Under the pieces are notes generated by a model. The model saw only the letters and a program-made list of their open reading frames with translations, was not told the DNA's origin and ran no database searches. DNA of 64,000 nucleotides from positions 97,029-161,028 of the forward strand of contig NZ_SOHK01000024.1 in assembly GCF_004404055.1 (NCBI RefSeq). The letters are read 5' to 3'. The stretch comes from Cryobacterium ruanii (lineage in GTDB: Bacteria > Actinomycetota > Actinomycetes > Actinomycetales > Microbacteriaceae). A program made the position numbers and the translations under genes. Shown one piece after another: positions 13,774 to 22,534 of the stretch (positions are counted from its first letter, which is position 1; each line of letters begins with the position of its first letter).

Positions 13774-14982
13774 ATGAAACGCACCCCTGCACGCCGAACA
13801 TCCGCACGCTTCACCCCTGGCGCCCGCACCGGCGTCGCGATCGTATCGGTCGCTCTGCTCCTCACCGCCTGCGGTACCAGCCAGGGCGGCGGCACGACGG
13901 AACCGACCGAAGCCCAGACCGCACTCGGTGCGATGGAGGGCAGCGTCTCGCTGCTGGCCTGGCCCGGCTACGTCGAAGACGGCACCAACGACCCCGAGGT
14001 CGACTGGGTCAGCGCCTTCGAGGATGAGACCGGCTGCACCGTGACGAGCAAGACCTACGGTACCTCGGACGAAGCGTTCAGCCTCATGAAAACCGGTGAT
14101 TACGACGTCGTGGCAGCCTCCGGAGACGCCTCGCTGCGGCTCGTCGGCGCCGGCGACGTCGCCCCGGTCAACACCGACCTCATTCCCAACTATGAGGGCA
14201 TCTTCGACTTTCTAAAGATGCAGTCCTGGAACAGCGTCGACGGCGTCTCCTACGGGATTCCGCACGGCTATGGCGCCAACCTGCTCATGTACAACACGGA
14301 GGTCGTCACCCCGGCGCCCACCTCGTGGGACGTCGTCTTCGACAAGTCGTCCGCCTACAAGGGTGCGGTGACCGCCTACGATTCGCCGATTTCCCTGGCG
14401 GATGCCGCGGTCTATCTCATGACGCACCAGCCGGAACTGGGAATCGAGAACCCGTACGCGCTCGACGAAACCCAGCTGGCGGCTTCCGTTCAACTATTCA
14501 AGGACCAGCGGGTGAATATCGGCGAATACTGGTCGGACTACCTCAAGGAAGTGCAGGCCTTCGAAACCGGTGACACCGTCGTCGGCACCACCTGGCAGGT
14601 CATCCGCAACTCGCTCGCCGAGGGAACCCCGGCCGAGGTCGTGCTGCCCGAGGAGGGTGCCACCGGGTGGTCGGACACCTGGATGATCGCCGCCAACGCG
14701 AAGAGCCCGAACTGCGCCTACGCCTGGTTGGACTACATTGCGAGCCCCGAAGCCAACGCCCAAGCCACCGAGTACTTCGGCGAGGCGCCGTCCAACGCGG
14801 GAGCCTGCGACTTCACGGTCAACCCGGATCACTGCGAGATCTTCCACGCCGGAGACGCCGACTACGCCGCGCAGATCTGGTACTGGTCGACCCCGATCGC
14901 TGAGTGCCTCGACGGGCGCACCGACGTCAAGTGCACCGACTACTCGGACTGGACGACGGCCTGGCAGGAAATCAAGGGCTGA
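13774..14982 (+). CDS. potD: Periplasmic-type substrate-binding lipoprotein, spermidine/putrescine family
   Basis: 402-residue binding protein of the PotD/extracellular family 1 type. An Arg-rich n-region, a hydrophobic stretch and the lipobox LLTACG (Cys at about residue 33) mark it as a membrane-anchored lipoprotein. Mature features include LAWPGYVEDG, YGTSDEAFSLMKTGDYDVV and GIPHGYGANLLMYN. The ATG at 13774 is chosen because GGAGAAAG precedes it; an upstream ATG at 13762 overlaps that ribosome-binding site. It lies 23 nt after potA. Confidence 0.9.
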   Translation: MKRTPARRTSARFTPGARTGVAIVSVALLLTACGTSQGGGTTEPTEAQTALGAMEGSVSLLAWPGYVEDGTNDPEVDWVSAFEDETGCTVTSKTYGTSDEAFSLMKTGDYDVVAASGDASLRLVGAGDVAPVNTDLIPNYEGIFDFLKMQSWNSVDGVSYGIPHGYGANLLMYNTEVVTPAPTSWDVVFDKSSAYKGAVTAYDSPISLADAAVYLMTHQPELGIENPYALDETQLAASVQLFKDQRVNIGEYWSDYLKEVQAFETGDTVVGTTWQVIRNSLAEGTPAEVVLPEEGATGWSDTWMIAANAKSPNCAYAWLDYIASPEANAQATEYFGEAPSNAGACDFTVNPDHCEIFHAGDADYAAQIWYWSTPIAECLDGRTDVKCTDYSDWTTAWQEIKG

Positions 14983-15014
14983 GGCTCGTTCGCGTGAAAA
15001 CAGAAGGATGAACT

Positions 15015-15941
15015 ATGACGGTTGACGCTTCCGCGCCACCCACTCGTCGGGCGGTGGTGCCGCCGCAACGCGGCAACATCGCCCGGCGGGGCTCGGTCTT
15101 TCTCAGCCGGCACCCGCGTTTGCGGCTTTCGCTGCTGCTGAGCGCACCCTTGTTCTGGCTCGGGCTTGTCTACATCGCGGCCCTCGCCGCGCTGCTGATC
15201 ACCGCCCTGTGGACGGTCGACTCGTTCACCGGTCAGATTTCACAGACCTGGACCCTCGACAACATCGTGGCGGTGCTGACCGGGTCGCTCTATCAAACCG
15301 TGACGCTGCGCACGGTGGGCGTGGCGCTGCTCGTCACCATCATCGACATCGTGATCGCGTTGCCGATCGCGTTCTACATGGCCAAGGTTGCCAGCCCCAG
15401 GGCCCAGCGTATCCTCGTGATCGCCATTCTGATGCCGCTCTGGGCGAGCTACCTCGTGAAGGCGTACGCCTGGCGCTCGGTGTTGTCCCAGGGCGGCATC
15501 TTCGAATGGCTCGTGTCACCGTTCGGCGGGCACAGCCCCGGTTACGGCTTGCCGGCGACGATCATCACCCTGTCCTACCTGTGGTTGCCTTACGTGATCC
15601 TGCCGATATATGCGGGTCTGGAACGGGTGCCGGATTCGCTGCTGGAGGCATCCGCTGATCTCGGTGGCGGCACCTGGTCGACGCTGCGCCTGGTAGTGCT
15701 GCCGATGATCTGGCCGGCGATCATCGCCGGGTCGATCTTTAGCTTCTCGCTCTCGCTCGGTGATTACATCACCGTGAATATCGTCGGCGGGGCGAACCAG
15801 ATGCTCGGCAATCTCGTCTACACCAACGTCGGAGCGGCGAACAACCTGCCGCTCGCGGCCGCGATCGCGTTCATTCCCATTCTGATCATCTTCGCCTACC
15901 TCGCCGCCGTGCGGCGCACGGGCGCACTCAACAACCTCTAG
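15015..15941 (+). CDS. potB: ABC transporter permease, PotB type
   Basis: 308-residue inner permease with about six membrane helices. The cytoplasmic coupling loop (SLLEASADLGGGTWSTLRLVVLP) carries the EAA motif that contacts the ATPase. A long basic N-terminal tail precedes the first helix. It is the third gene of the pot-like operon, 32 nt after potD and 9 nt before potC. Confidence 0.9.
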   Translation: MTVDASAPPTRRAVVPPQRGNIARRGSVFLSRHPRLRLSLLLSAPLFWLGLVYIAALAALLITALWTVDSFTGQISQTWTLDNIVAVLTGSLYQTVTLRTVGVALLVTIIDIVIALPIAFYMAKVASPRAQRILVIAILMPLWASYLVKAYAWRSVLSQGGIFEWLVSPFGGHSPGYGLPATIITLSYLWLPYVILPIYAGLERVPDSLLEASADLGGGTWSTLRLVVLPMIWPAIIAGSIFSFSLSLGDYITVNIVGGANQMLGNLVYTNVGAANNLPLAAAIAFIPILIIFAYLAAVRRTGALNNL

Positions 15942-15950
15942 GAGCCTGCC

Positions 15951-16751
15951 ATGCGTCTGAGTCGACCGGCTCGCGGCCTGCTCGCGGCCATCACGGCCGT
16001 GGTTCTGGCCCTGATCTACCTGCCATTGCTCGTGGTGTTCGTGAACTCGTTCAGCACCAGCCAGAACCTCACCTGGCCACCGCCGGGCTTCACCCTGGAG
16101 TGGTGGGCAAAGGCATTTCAGAGTGAGGGCGCCCTCGACGCCGTGCTGACCAGCCTGCAGGTGGCGCTCGCTTCGACGGCCATCGCCCTCGTGCTCGGTA
16201 CGCTTATTTCGATCGGGCTGCAGCGCTTCGAATTCTTCGGCCGGGACGCCATCAGCCTGCTCGTGATCCTGCCGATCGCGCTGCCCGGCATCGTCACCGG
16301 CATCGCTTTGAACAACGCGTTTCGCACCGGCTTGGGCGTGCAGCTGTCCATTCTGACGCTCATCATCGCCCATGCCACGTTCTGCATCGTGACCGTATTC
16401 AACAACGTGATCGCCCGACTGCGGCGCCTCGGAACGAGCCTCGAAGACGCCTCCTCCGACCTCGGCGCCGGCATCTGGACGACGTTTCGTCTCGTCACCT
16501 TTCCTCAGTTGCGCTCAGCGCTGTTCGCCGGCGGTCTGCTCGCCTTCGCCCTGAGTTTCGACGAAATCATCGTGACGACGTTCACGGCCGGGTCGGGCGT
16601 GAAGACACTGCCCCTGTGGATTCTGGACAATCTGTTCCGGCCCAACCAGGCGCCGGTCGTCAACGTCATCGCCGTGGTGCTCGTGCTCGTCTCGATCCTT
16701 CCCATCTATTTTGCGCAGCGCATCGCCGGCGCCGAAAAGATCGTGCGTTAG
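15951..16751 (+). CDS. potC: ABC transporter permease, PotC type
   Basis: 266-residue second permease of the same importer, about six helices, EAA loop SLEDASSDLGAGIWTTFRL with the conserved Gly. PPGFTLEWWAKAF after the first helix is typical of PotC-type partners. It closes the operon; a nested inverted repeat begins 26 nt after the stop and may end transcription. Confidence 0.9.
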   Translation: MRLSRPARGLLAAITAVVLALIYLPLLVVFVNSFSTSQNLTWPPPGFTLEWWAKAFQSEGALDAVLTSLQVALASTAIALVLGTLISIGLQRFEFFGRDAISLLVILPIALPGIVTGIALNNAFRTGLGVQLSILTLIIAHATFCIVTVFNNVIARLRRLGTSLEDASSDLGAGIWTTFRLVTFPQLRSALFAGGLLAFALSFDEIIVTTFTAGSGVKTLPLWILDNLFRPNQAPVVNVIAVVLVLVSILPIYFAQRIAGAEKIVR

Positions 16752-16777
16752 CCGTTCCCGCCCTGACTCCCCGCACG

Positions 16778-16860
16778 ACTCCTGCAATTTCAAAGAGCAA
16801 GAGCGGCCTTTCCCTGAAAGGGCTCAGTTCTGTGATTCCTCGGGGGCAAATTGCAGGAGT
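16778..16860. repeat. Nested inverted repeat (possible terminator or small palindromic element)
   Basis: Perfect 13-bp arms (ACTCCTGCAATTT at 16778-16790 and its complement at 16848-16860) enclose 57 nt that contains a second hairpin (CCTTTC / GAAAGG, 16807-16821). It lies between potC and dinB, about 70 nt before the dinB start. There is no trailing T tract, so it is not a textbook intrinsic terminator. The symmetric outer ends resemble a miniature mobile element or an extragenic palindrome. Confidence 0.7.
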
Positions 16861-16929
16861 TCTGCCGGGGGCTGGAACTTGACCTCTGGCTGGTATCGCC
16901 GATGGCCCGGATCGGGTTAGGGTTTTCCG

Positions 16930-18138
16930 GTGGGCAGACAGGACGGCAGCGGGCGGCAGATCTCGGCGGAGGGCGTCGATGACCGTTCCGCCACCGTGCT
17001 GCACGTGGACCTCGACGCCTTCTTCGTCTCGGTCGAGCTGCTCTCCCACCCCGAATACGTGCACCTGCCGGTGATCGTCGGCCATCGCGGCGGCCGTTCG
17101 GTCGTCACGGCGGCCAACTACATCGCCCGAAAATACGGCATCAACTCGGCCATGCCCATGGCCCTCGCTATGCGGCAGTGCCCGAACGCTATCGTGCTCG
17201 AGCCGCATATGGGGTTATACCGCGACTTCTCCACCCGGGTCATGAGCATCTTCGACGACGTGACCCCGCTCGTCGAACGGCTCGGCATCGACGAAGCCTT
17301 CCTCGACGTGGCCGGCGCGACCAACCTGTTCGGCTCACCGGCCATGATCGGCGAACTCATCCGCGCTCGCGTGTTCGCCGAGACCGGACTGGTCTGTTCC
17401 GTCGGCGCGGCGTCGACCAAGTTCGTCGCCAAACTCGCTTCCGGCCTGGCCAAACCCAACGGCCTGTTGGTTGTTCCGGCCGAGAAGGCGGTGGCGTTCC
17501 TGCATCCGCTGCCGGTAACCGCCCTCTGGGGCGTGGGAGCCGCCACCGAGCAGGCGCTGACTCGCCTCGGACTGAAACTCATCGGCGATATCGCGCACAC
17601 CCCACTGGACGTGCTGAAGAAAACGCTGGGGGAGGCATCCGGTGTGAAGCTGCACGAACTCTCCTGGGGACGTGACCCGCGCGCTGTGACGCTCGAGCGG
17701 GAGGAGAAAAGTGTCGGCCACGAGGTGACCTTTGAACACGATGTGACCGACCTCGACCGACTGCGCAGCGAACTGCTGCGACAGTGCGACCTCGTGGCCG
17801 CTCGGCTGCGGCGTAGCGACCTGGTGGCGCGCCGCGTCGCGCTCAAATTGCGGTACACCGACTTCAGCACGATCACCCGGTCGCGCACCCTCGCCGAACC
17901 GAGCAATGTCGGCCGGCGCATCTACGAAGAGGCGGTGGCCGCGTTCGACCTGCTGGCCGCGTCGGGCATTCGCGTGCGCCTGATCGGGGTGCGCGCCGAG
18001 CAACTCGGCACGGCGTCGGGGGCGGTGGGACTGTGGGACCCGGACGAAGATTGGCGGGGCGCGGAGCTCGCCGTCGATTCCGTGACCGAACGTTTCGGGG
18101 CGGGAACCGTACGTCCAGCCTCGTTCTTCAAGCACTAG
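16930..18138 (+). CDS. dinB: DNA polymerase IV (Y-family)
   Basis: 402-residue translesion polymerase. The palm has HVDLDAFFVSVE (catalytic Asp) and LGIDEAFLDV (catalytic Asp-Glu); LWGVGAATEQAL is the thumb HhH; a little-finger domain follows (KSVGHEVTFEHDV). The frame opens with a GTG at 16930, about 18 codons before the HVDLD motif. The short poorly conserved N-terminus leaves open a start at downstream GTG codons. No C-terminal beta-clamp motif is obvious to me; the protein ends at VRPASFFKH. Confidence 0.93.
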   Translation: MGRQDGSGRQISAEGVDDRSATVLHVDLDAFFVSVELLSHPEYVHLPVIVGHRGGRSVVTAANYIARKYGINSAMPMALAMRQCPNAIVLEPHMGLYRDFSTRVMSIFDDVTPLVERLGIDEAFLDVAGATNLFGSPAMIGELIRARVFAETGLVCSVGAASTKFVAKLASGLAKPNGLLVVPAEKAVAFLHPLPVTALWGVGAATEQALTRLGLKLIGDIAHTPLDVLKKTLGEASGVKLHELSWGRDPRAVTLEREEKSVGHEVTFEHDVTDLDRLRSELLRQCDLVAARLRRSDLVARRVALKLRYTDFSTITRSRTLAEPSNVGRRIYEEAVAAFDLLAASGIRVRLIGVRAEQLGTASGAVGLWDPDEDWRGAELAVDSVTERFGAGTVRPASFFKH

Positions 18139-18156
18139 TCGCGCTACCCTGTTGGA

Positions 18157-18483
18157 ATGACCAGCCTCCCGGAAAAACTCGCAGATACCTTCCGTTCCGC
18201 CGGCGTGAAGTCGGCCTACGGTGATCCCGTGCAAATCGACGGCGTCACCCTCGTGCCGGTGGCCCTGAGCTACTACGGCTTCGGTGGCGGCGACGCCGGC
18301 GAAGGTGGTGCCGGATCCGGCGGTGGCGGTGGCGGTGTATCGCTGCCGATCGGCGCGTACGTGAAGTCGGGTGGCACCGCCCGGTTCGAGCCCAACGTCA
18401 TTGCGCTGCTCGCCGTCGGTGTGCCGTTCCTTATCGTCGCCGGGCGAGCCCTGGCCCGGGTGATCCGCGCCCTGAAGAAGTAG
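18157..18483 (+). CDS. GerW/YtfJ-like protein
   Basis: 108-residue protein with the GerW pattern: a start helix (LPEKLADTFRSAGVKSAYGDPV), VTLVPVALSYYGFGGG, a Gly-rich linker, and GVSLPIGAYVK, then a C-terminal hydrophobic segment (VIALLAVGVPFLIVAGRA) ending in basic residues, so it is membrane-anchored at the C-terminus. The family is named for a sporulation protein but occurs in non-sporulating actinobacteria, where its role is unknown. Confidence 0.8.
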   Translation: MTSLPEKLADTFRSAGVKSAYGDPVQIDGVTLVPVALSYYGFGGGDAGEGGAGSGGGGGGVSLPIGAYVKSGGTARFEPNVIALLAVGVPFLIVAGRALARVIRALKK

Positions 18484-18547
18484 CCTGCTCGCTGCACGGG
18501 ACCCGGGCCCCGTGCGCGGACCCAGTCTGAAAACTGGGCCCGCGCCC

Positions 18548-18787
18548 CTACGGTGGACCCGGACGCGTGCGACGCGGCCAGCGCGCAGAGCGGATGCGAC
18601 GCGGCCAGCGCGGACGGCGCGCGAAGCGTCGCCGCACCCAGCGCGGCACCCGCGCACGGAGCCAGGCCGGAAAATGCCACGGGGCGCTCACCGGCAGTCC
18701 CTGCGCAATGCGGCGCCGCCGCAGAATGAAGCGGCGCAGCAGCACGAGGTACAGCGCCGCCAGCACGAGCAGGATGCCGATGCTCAT
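18548..18787 (-). CDS. Small single-pass membrane protein, unknown
   Basis: 79-residue frame on the minus strand: one N-terminal membrane helix (SIGILLVLAALYLVLLRRF) followed by a very basic Arg/Trp/Pro-rich tail. The ATG at 18787 starts right at the helix; the frame opens further upstream without support. No family recognised. The hydrophobic-then-basic layout fits a small type of integral membrane protein, but the repetitive tail makes the 3' half less certain. Confidence 0.45.
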   Translation of the reverse strand: MSIGILLVLAALYLVLLRRFILRRRRIAQGLPVSAPWHFPAWLRARVPRWVRRRFARRPRWPRRIRSARWPRRTRPGPP

Positions 18788-18837
18788 GTCATTGTCCCCA
18801 TGCCGCAAGTCTAGGCGGGGCACTACAATTGAGAGTG

Positions 18838-18932
18838 ATCACGGGAGTCCGGTATGCCGGGCTGAGAGGAAGCTGACCAAGCTTCGACCGTCGAACCTGA
18901 TCTGGATCATGCCAGCGCAGGGAGGCTTCTCA
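18838..18932 (+). promoter_or_regulatory. TPP riboswitch (THI element)
   Basis: The conserved TPP aptamer blocks are present in order: ACGGGAGTCCGG, CTGAGAGGA, GACCGTCGAACCTGATCTGG and ATCATGCCAGCGCAGGGA. It lies 40 nt before ykoE and reads in the same direction. A TACAAT box at 18824-18829 may be the -10 element. Binding of thiamine pyrophosphate should shut down the downstream transporter. Confidence 0.95.
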
Positions 18933-18936
18933 ATCC

Positions 18937-18968
18937 CGTGCCCTGTATTCACCTACGGAAAGGGCACG
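18937..18968 (+). promoter_or_regulatory. Hairpin over the ykoE ribosome-binding site (riboswitch expression platform)
   Basis: CGTGCCCT (18937-18944) and AGGGCACG (18961-18968) form a perfect 8-bp stem whose 3' arm covers part of the GGAAAGGG ribosome-binding sequence of ykoE. This suggests the TPP riboswitch acts on translation by sequestering the site. No T tract follows, which argues against a transcription terminator. Confidence 0.6.
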
Positions 18969-18972
18969 AACA

Positions 18973-19617
18973 GTGCACGCTACACTCACATCCACGCGAC
19001 CGGTCGCGGCGAAGAAACCACGCAACTTTCGCTGGCGCGTCGTCGACATCGTCGTCGCGAGCGTCATCGGCGTTGCGAGCGGGGTCATCTTCTGGGCCTG
19101 GGGCCTGGCCTGGTCCCCGCTCAGCGCGATACTCGCGTTCACGCCCGGCCTCGAAGGCCTCCTCGCCGGCGGCTGGTTGTTCGCCGGAGTGCTCGGCGGG
19201 CTCATCATTCGCAAGCCCGGCGCGGCCGTGTACACCGAGGTTGTCGCCGCCGTCGTGTCGATGCTGATCGGCACCCAGTGGGGATTCTCCACCCTCATCT
19301 GGGGCGTCGTCGAAGGTTTGGGTGCCGAGATCATCCTCGCACTCTTCCTGTATTCCAACTGGCGGCTTGGCGTAGCCCTGCTCGCGGGCGCGGGCGCCGG
19401 TGTGGCGGTGGGTCTTCTCGACACGTCCTTCACGAGCTATGCAGCACTGGATTTCGGCTACAAGGCCGTTTATTTTGTCTCCGCTGTCGTGTCGGGCACC
19501 GTGCTCGCCGGTTTGCTGTCCTGGCTCGCCGTGCGCGGCCTTGCCCGCACCGGTGCGCTGAGCCGTTTCGCTGCCGGTCGGGAAGGGTCGCGAGCGCCCG
19601 CCGTCGCGCCCAACTAG
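18973..19617 (+). CDS. ykoE: ECF transporter S component YkoE (thiamine precursor uptake)
   Basis: 214-residue membrane protein with about five to six hydrophobic helices and the YkoE pattern (VVDIVVASVIGVASGVIFWAW, GGLIIRKPGAAVYTEVVAA, GTQWGFSTLIWGVVEGLGAE). It is the substrate-binding S component of an energy-coupling-factor importer for hydroxymethylpyrimidine/thiamine. Start is a GTG 9 nt after GGAAAGG. It is controlled by the upstream TPP riboswitch and followed after 3 nt by the ATPase gene. Confidence 0.92.
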   Translation: MHATLTSTRPVAAKKPRNFRWRVVDIVVASVIGVASGVIFWAWGLAWSPLSAILAFTPGLEGLLAGGWLFAGVLGGLIIRKPGAAVYTEVVAAVVSMLIGTQWGFSTLIWGVVEGLGAEIILALFLYSNWRLGVALLAGAGAGVAVGLLDTSFTSYAALDFGYKAVYFVSAVVSGTVLAGLLSWLAVRGLARTGALSRFAAGREGSRAPAVAPN

Positions 19618-19620
19618 CGG

Positions 19621-21141
19621 ATGCCGAAAACCATGCCCGCGCGCGGCCCGCAGATTCGAGCCGTGCAGATTCGAGCCCGCGACTGGGGCTGGCGCCACGC
19701 CGGGCGCCACAGTCAGGCGGTCTCCGGGCTGGACCTGCAGATCGAGCCCGGCGAGCGGGTATTGCTGCTTGGCGCCAGCGGTGCCGGCAAGAGCACCCTG
19801 GTGCACGCGCTGGCCGGGGTGCTCGGCGACGCTGAAGACGGAGACGAGACCGGCAGTCTGCTCATCGACGGCTGCCGCGCGGCCGAGGCTCGGGGACGGG
19901 TCGGACTCGTGCTGCAGGATCCGGACTCGCAGGTCGTGCTCGCTCGGGTCGGTGACGACGTCGCGTTCGGCTGCGAGAACCTCGCCGTTCCGCGCGCCGA
20001 GATCTGGCTGCGGGTGCGGCGTGCCCTGGCCGAGGTCCGCCTGGACCTGCCCCTCGACCACCCCACCTCGAGCCTGAGCGGCGGCCAGAAACAGCGACTC
20101 GCACTGGCCGGCGTGCTTGCCATGCAGCCCGGGCTGCTGCTGCTCGACGAACCGACCGCGAACCTTGACCCGAATGGCGTCATCGACGTTCGCGACGCCG
20201 TCGTGCGGTCCCTCGACCACTCGGGGGCTACGTTTGTCGTCATCGAACACCGGGTCGAGGTCTGGCAGGACGTCGTCGACCGCCTCATCGTGCTCGACCC
20301 GGCCGGCGGTGTGCTGGCCGACGGTCCCCCCCGCGAAATCCTGGCGAGCCAGGGCGAACAATTGGCGCAGGCTGGCGTCTGGGTTCCCGCCCTGCCACCC
20401 CGATTTCCGAAGCGCCATCCGATCGCTGCGGCGCAGACCCTGCTGCGGGCCGAGGGACTTGCGGTCGGTCGCGTTCCGTTTGGTCGGCGCGCAGCATCCG
20501 TTGTCGCCGATGGCATCACCCTCAACCTCTGCTCCGGCACCGCCACGGTTGTGACCGGCCCCAACGGCGCCGGAAAATCCACCCTCGCCCTCACACTGGC
20601 CGGATTACTGAAGCCGGCCGGGGGAACACTGCACGCGAGTGGCACTTTTGCGGCCGGTATCATTTCCGAGCCGCACCGCTGGCGTTCCCAGCAGTTGCTG
20701 TCCCGCATCGGAACCGTCTTTCAAGACCCGGAACACCAATTTCTGGCCGCGACGGTGTTGGGTGACCTATCGATCGGGCCACGCGCCCTCGGGCTCAGCC
20801 AGACGGAACTGACCAGCCGCGTCGATGAACTGATGCACCGGCTGCGACTCGACCACCTCGCCGACGCCAACCCATTCACCCTGTCGGGCGGCGAAAAGAG
20901 ACGGATGTCCGTCGCCACCGTTCTCGCGACCCGCCCCCGCCTGCTCGTGCTCGATGAGCCGACCTTCGGGCAGGATTCCCGCACCTGGCAGGAACTTGTG
21001 ACCCTGTTGGCCGAGCTGCTCGACGAGGGAACCGCCCTCGTGGCCGTCACGCATGACGCCCAGTTCGTCAGCGCCCTCGCTGACGAGGAATACCGCCTGG
21101 GCACCCCCGAACCGATCCGGCTCGGGTCGGGTGCGCTGTGA
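19621..21141 (+). CDS. ykoD: ECF transporter duplicated ATPase YkoD
   Basis: 506-residue fusion of two ABC ATPase domains. Domain 1 (about 15-235) has GASGAGKSTL and LSGGQKQRLALAG; domain 2 (about 280-500) has GPNGAGKSTL, FQDPEHQFLA and LSGGEKRRMSVA, with Walker B LLVLDEPTFGQD. It energises the YkoE/YkoC importer. The stop overlaps the ykoC GTG start by 4 nt. An alternative start lies a few codons downstream (MPARG). Confidence 0.93.
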   Translation: MPKTMPARGPQIRAVQIRARDWGWRHAGRHSQAVSGLDLQIEPGERVLLLGASGAGKSTLVHALAGVLGDAEDGDETGSLLIDGCRAAEARGRVGLVLQDPDSQVVLARVGDDVAFGCENLAVPRAEIWLRVRRALAEVRLDLPLDHPTSSLSGGQKQRLALAGVLAMQPGLLLLDEPTANLDPNGVIDVRDAVVRSLDHSGATFVVIEHRVEVWQDVVDRLIVLDPAGGVLADGPPREILASQGEQLAQAGVWVPALPPRFPKRHPIAAAQTLLRAEGLAVGRVPFGRRAASVVADGITLNLCSGTATVVTGPNGAGKSTLALTLAGLLKPAGGTLHASGTFAAGIISEPHRWRSQQLLSRIGTVFQDPEHQFLAATVLGDLSIGPRALGLSQTELTSRVDELMHRLRLDHLADANPFTLSGGEKRRMSVATVLATRPRLLVLDEPTFGQDSRTWQELVTLLAELLDEGTALVAVTHDAQFVSALADEEYRLGTPEPIRLGSGAL

Positions 21142-21932
21142 GCCTGTTGACCCCGACGATCCGTCCGAGTGTGGTCGCTCGCCTCAACCCCGTGGCCAAG
21201 CTCGCCGTGGCCCTCATTGTGAGCTGCGCCCTGCTGCTGTCGATCGACTGGGTTTCGGCGGGCGTGGCCCTGCTGCTTGAGTGCCTGCTCTTACTCTGGT
21301 GCGGATTGAGCGCCAGGCAATTCTGGCTGCGCACCGCGCCGGTGTGGATCGCGGCGCCCATGGCCTCGATCACGACGATCCTCTATGGCGAAGACTCCGG
21401 CGCGCTACTCTGGCAGTTCGGGTTCATCTCGGTGACCGAGGGTTCGGCCCAGCTCGGGCTGGCCATCGGGTTGCGTGTGCTCGCCATTGGCTTGCCCGGC
21501 ATTGTGCTGCTCGCCACGACCGATCCGACCGACCTTGCCGACGGCCTCGCGCAGGTGTTGCGCTTGCCGGCTCGGTTCGTCCTTGGCGGGCTGGCCGGGC
21601 TGCGGCTCGTGGGCATGTTCATCGAAGACTGGCACTCGCTCACCCTCGCTAGGCGGGCCAGGGGGGTCGGGGATGGCGGCGGCGTACGAGGCGCCGCCCG
21701 CCGGTTCTTCGGTCCGGCGTTCTCCCTGCTGGTGATCTCGGTTCGTCGCGGGAGCAAACTGGCCACGGCCATGGAAGCGCGCGGTTTCGGCAGCGATGCG
21801 CCCCGCACCTGGGCCCGGCCGTCCAGGGTTCGTGCGCCCGATGCGATTCTCGTCGGCATCGGGCTGGGGATCGCCGGCATCGCCATCGGGGTCGCGGTTT
21901 GGGCCGAAACGTGGAGTTTCATTCTTGCCTGA
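21138..21932 (+). CDS. ykoC: ECF transporter T component YkoC
   Basis: 264-residue transmembrane coupling subunit (CbiQ/EcfT family). Hydrophobic helices near the N-terminus and C-terminus flank a cytoplasmic region with the two Ala-Arg-Gly-type motifs that dock on the ATPases: SLTLARRARGVG and ATAMEARGFG. It begins at a GTG overlapping ykoD and ends overlapping the next gene by 8 nt, completing the riboswitch-controlled ykoEDC operon. Confidence 0.92.
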   Translation: MSLLTPTIRPSVVARLNPVAKLAVALIVSCALLLSIDWVSAGVALLLECLLLLWCGLSARQFWLRTAPVWIAAPMASITTILYGEDSGALLWQFGFISVTEGSAQLGLAIGLRVLAIGLPGIVLLATTDPTDLADGLAQVLRLPARFVLGGLAGLRLVGMFIEDWHSLTLARRARGVGDGGGVRGAARRFFGPAFSLLVISVRRGSKLATAMEARGFGSDAPRTWARPSRVRAPDAILVGIGLGIAGIAIGVAVWAETWSFILA

Positions 21933-22506
21933 CGCCGTTTTCGAGCCGGCCGCCCGGGACTTCACCCCGTTGTTGGGCCCCCTGCAACAGGCCGTCGCCG
22001 CTGCCGGATCGAACCCGGTGATTCTCATCGACGGGCCGAGCGGTGCGGGCAAGAGCACCCTTGCCGATGCCCTCGTGGAACACTGGCCGGGCACGGTCCG
22101 CCCCCAGCTCGTGCGGATGGACGACATCTATCCCGGCTGGGACGGACTCGACGCGGCCGTCCGGCACCTGCAGCGCCACGTTCTGCAACCGCGACACGAC
22201 GGGTTGCCCGCGGCCTGGCAGCGCTATGACTGGAGCGATAATGAGGCGGCGGAGTGGCATCCGCTTGACGCGGCCCGCCCGCTGATCGTGGAGGGCTGCG
22301 GAACCCTCGCGGCCGCCCACGAACCGCTCGGCCAGGTGCGGGTCTGGCTGGCAGCCGATGACGCGCTGCGCAAACGACGTGCGCTCGACCGCGACGGAGA
22401 AGCGTTTCGCGCCCATTGGGACCAGTGGCAGCAGGAATGGGCAAGCTATCTCGAGCGGGAAAGTCCTGAGGGTCGCGCAACCGTGCGGTTGCGGGCTGGC
22501 ACCTAA
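21925..22506 (+). CDS. P-loop nucleoside/uridine-kinase-like protein
   Basis: 193-residue ATP-binding protein. Walker A is LIDGPSGAGKSTLADAL, followed by RMDDIYPGWDGL and LIVEGCGTL; this is the uridine-kinase-like fold. The start is taken as TTG at 21925 because homology begins near AVFEP and GGAG lies 9 nt upstream; a longer frame exists inside ykoC but is out of family. Being translationally linked to the thiamine-precursor transporter, it might phosphorylate an imported ligand; that is inference. Confidence 0.75.
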   Translation: MPDAVFEPAARDFTPLLGPLQQAVAAAGSNPVILIDGPSGAGKSTLADALVEHWPGTVRPQLVRMDDIYPGWDGLDAAVRHLQRHVLQPRHDGLPAAWQRYDWSDNEAAEWHPLDAARPLIVEGCGTLAAAHEPLGQVRVWLAADDALRKRRALDRDGEAFRAHWDQWQQEWASYLERESPEGRATVRLRAGT

Positions 22507-22534
22507 CTCGCAGCACAGGACTAGATTGTGTGCC

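Noticed and set aside
15516-16373. Minus-strand frame across the potB/potC junction
   Set aside because: Antisense of two clear permease genes; no ribosome-binding site or homology.
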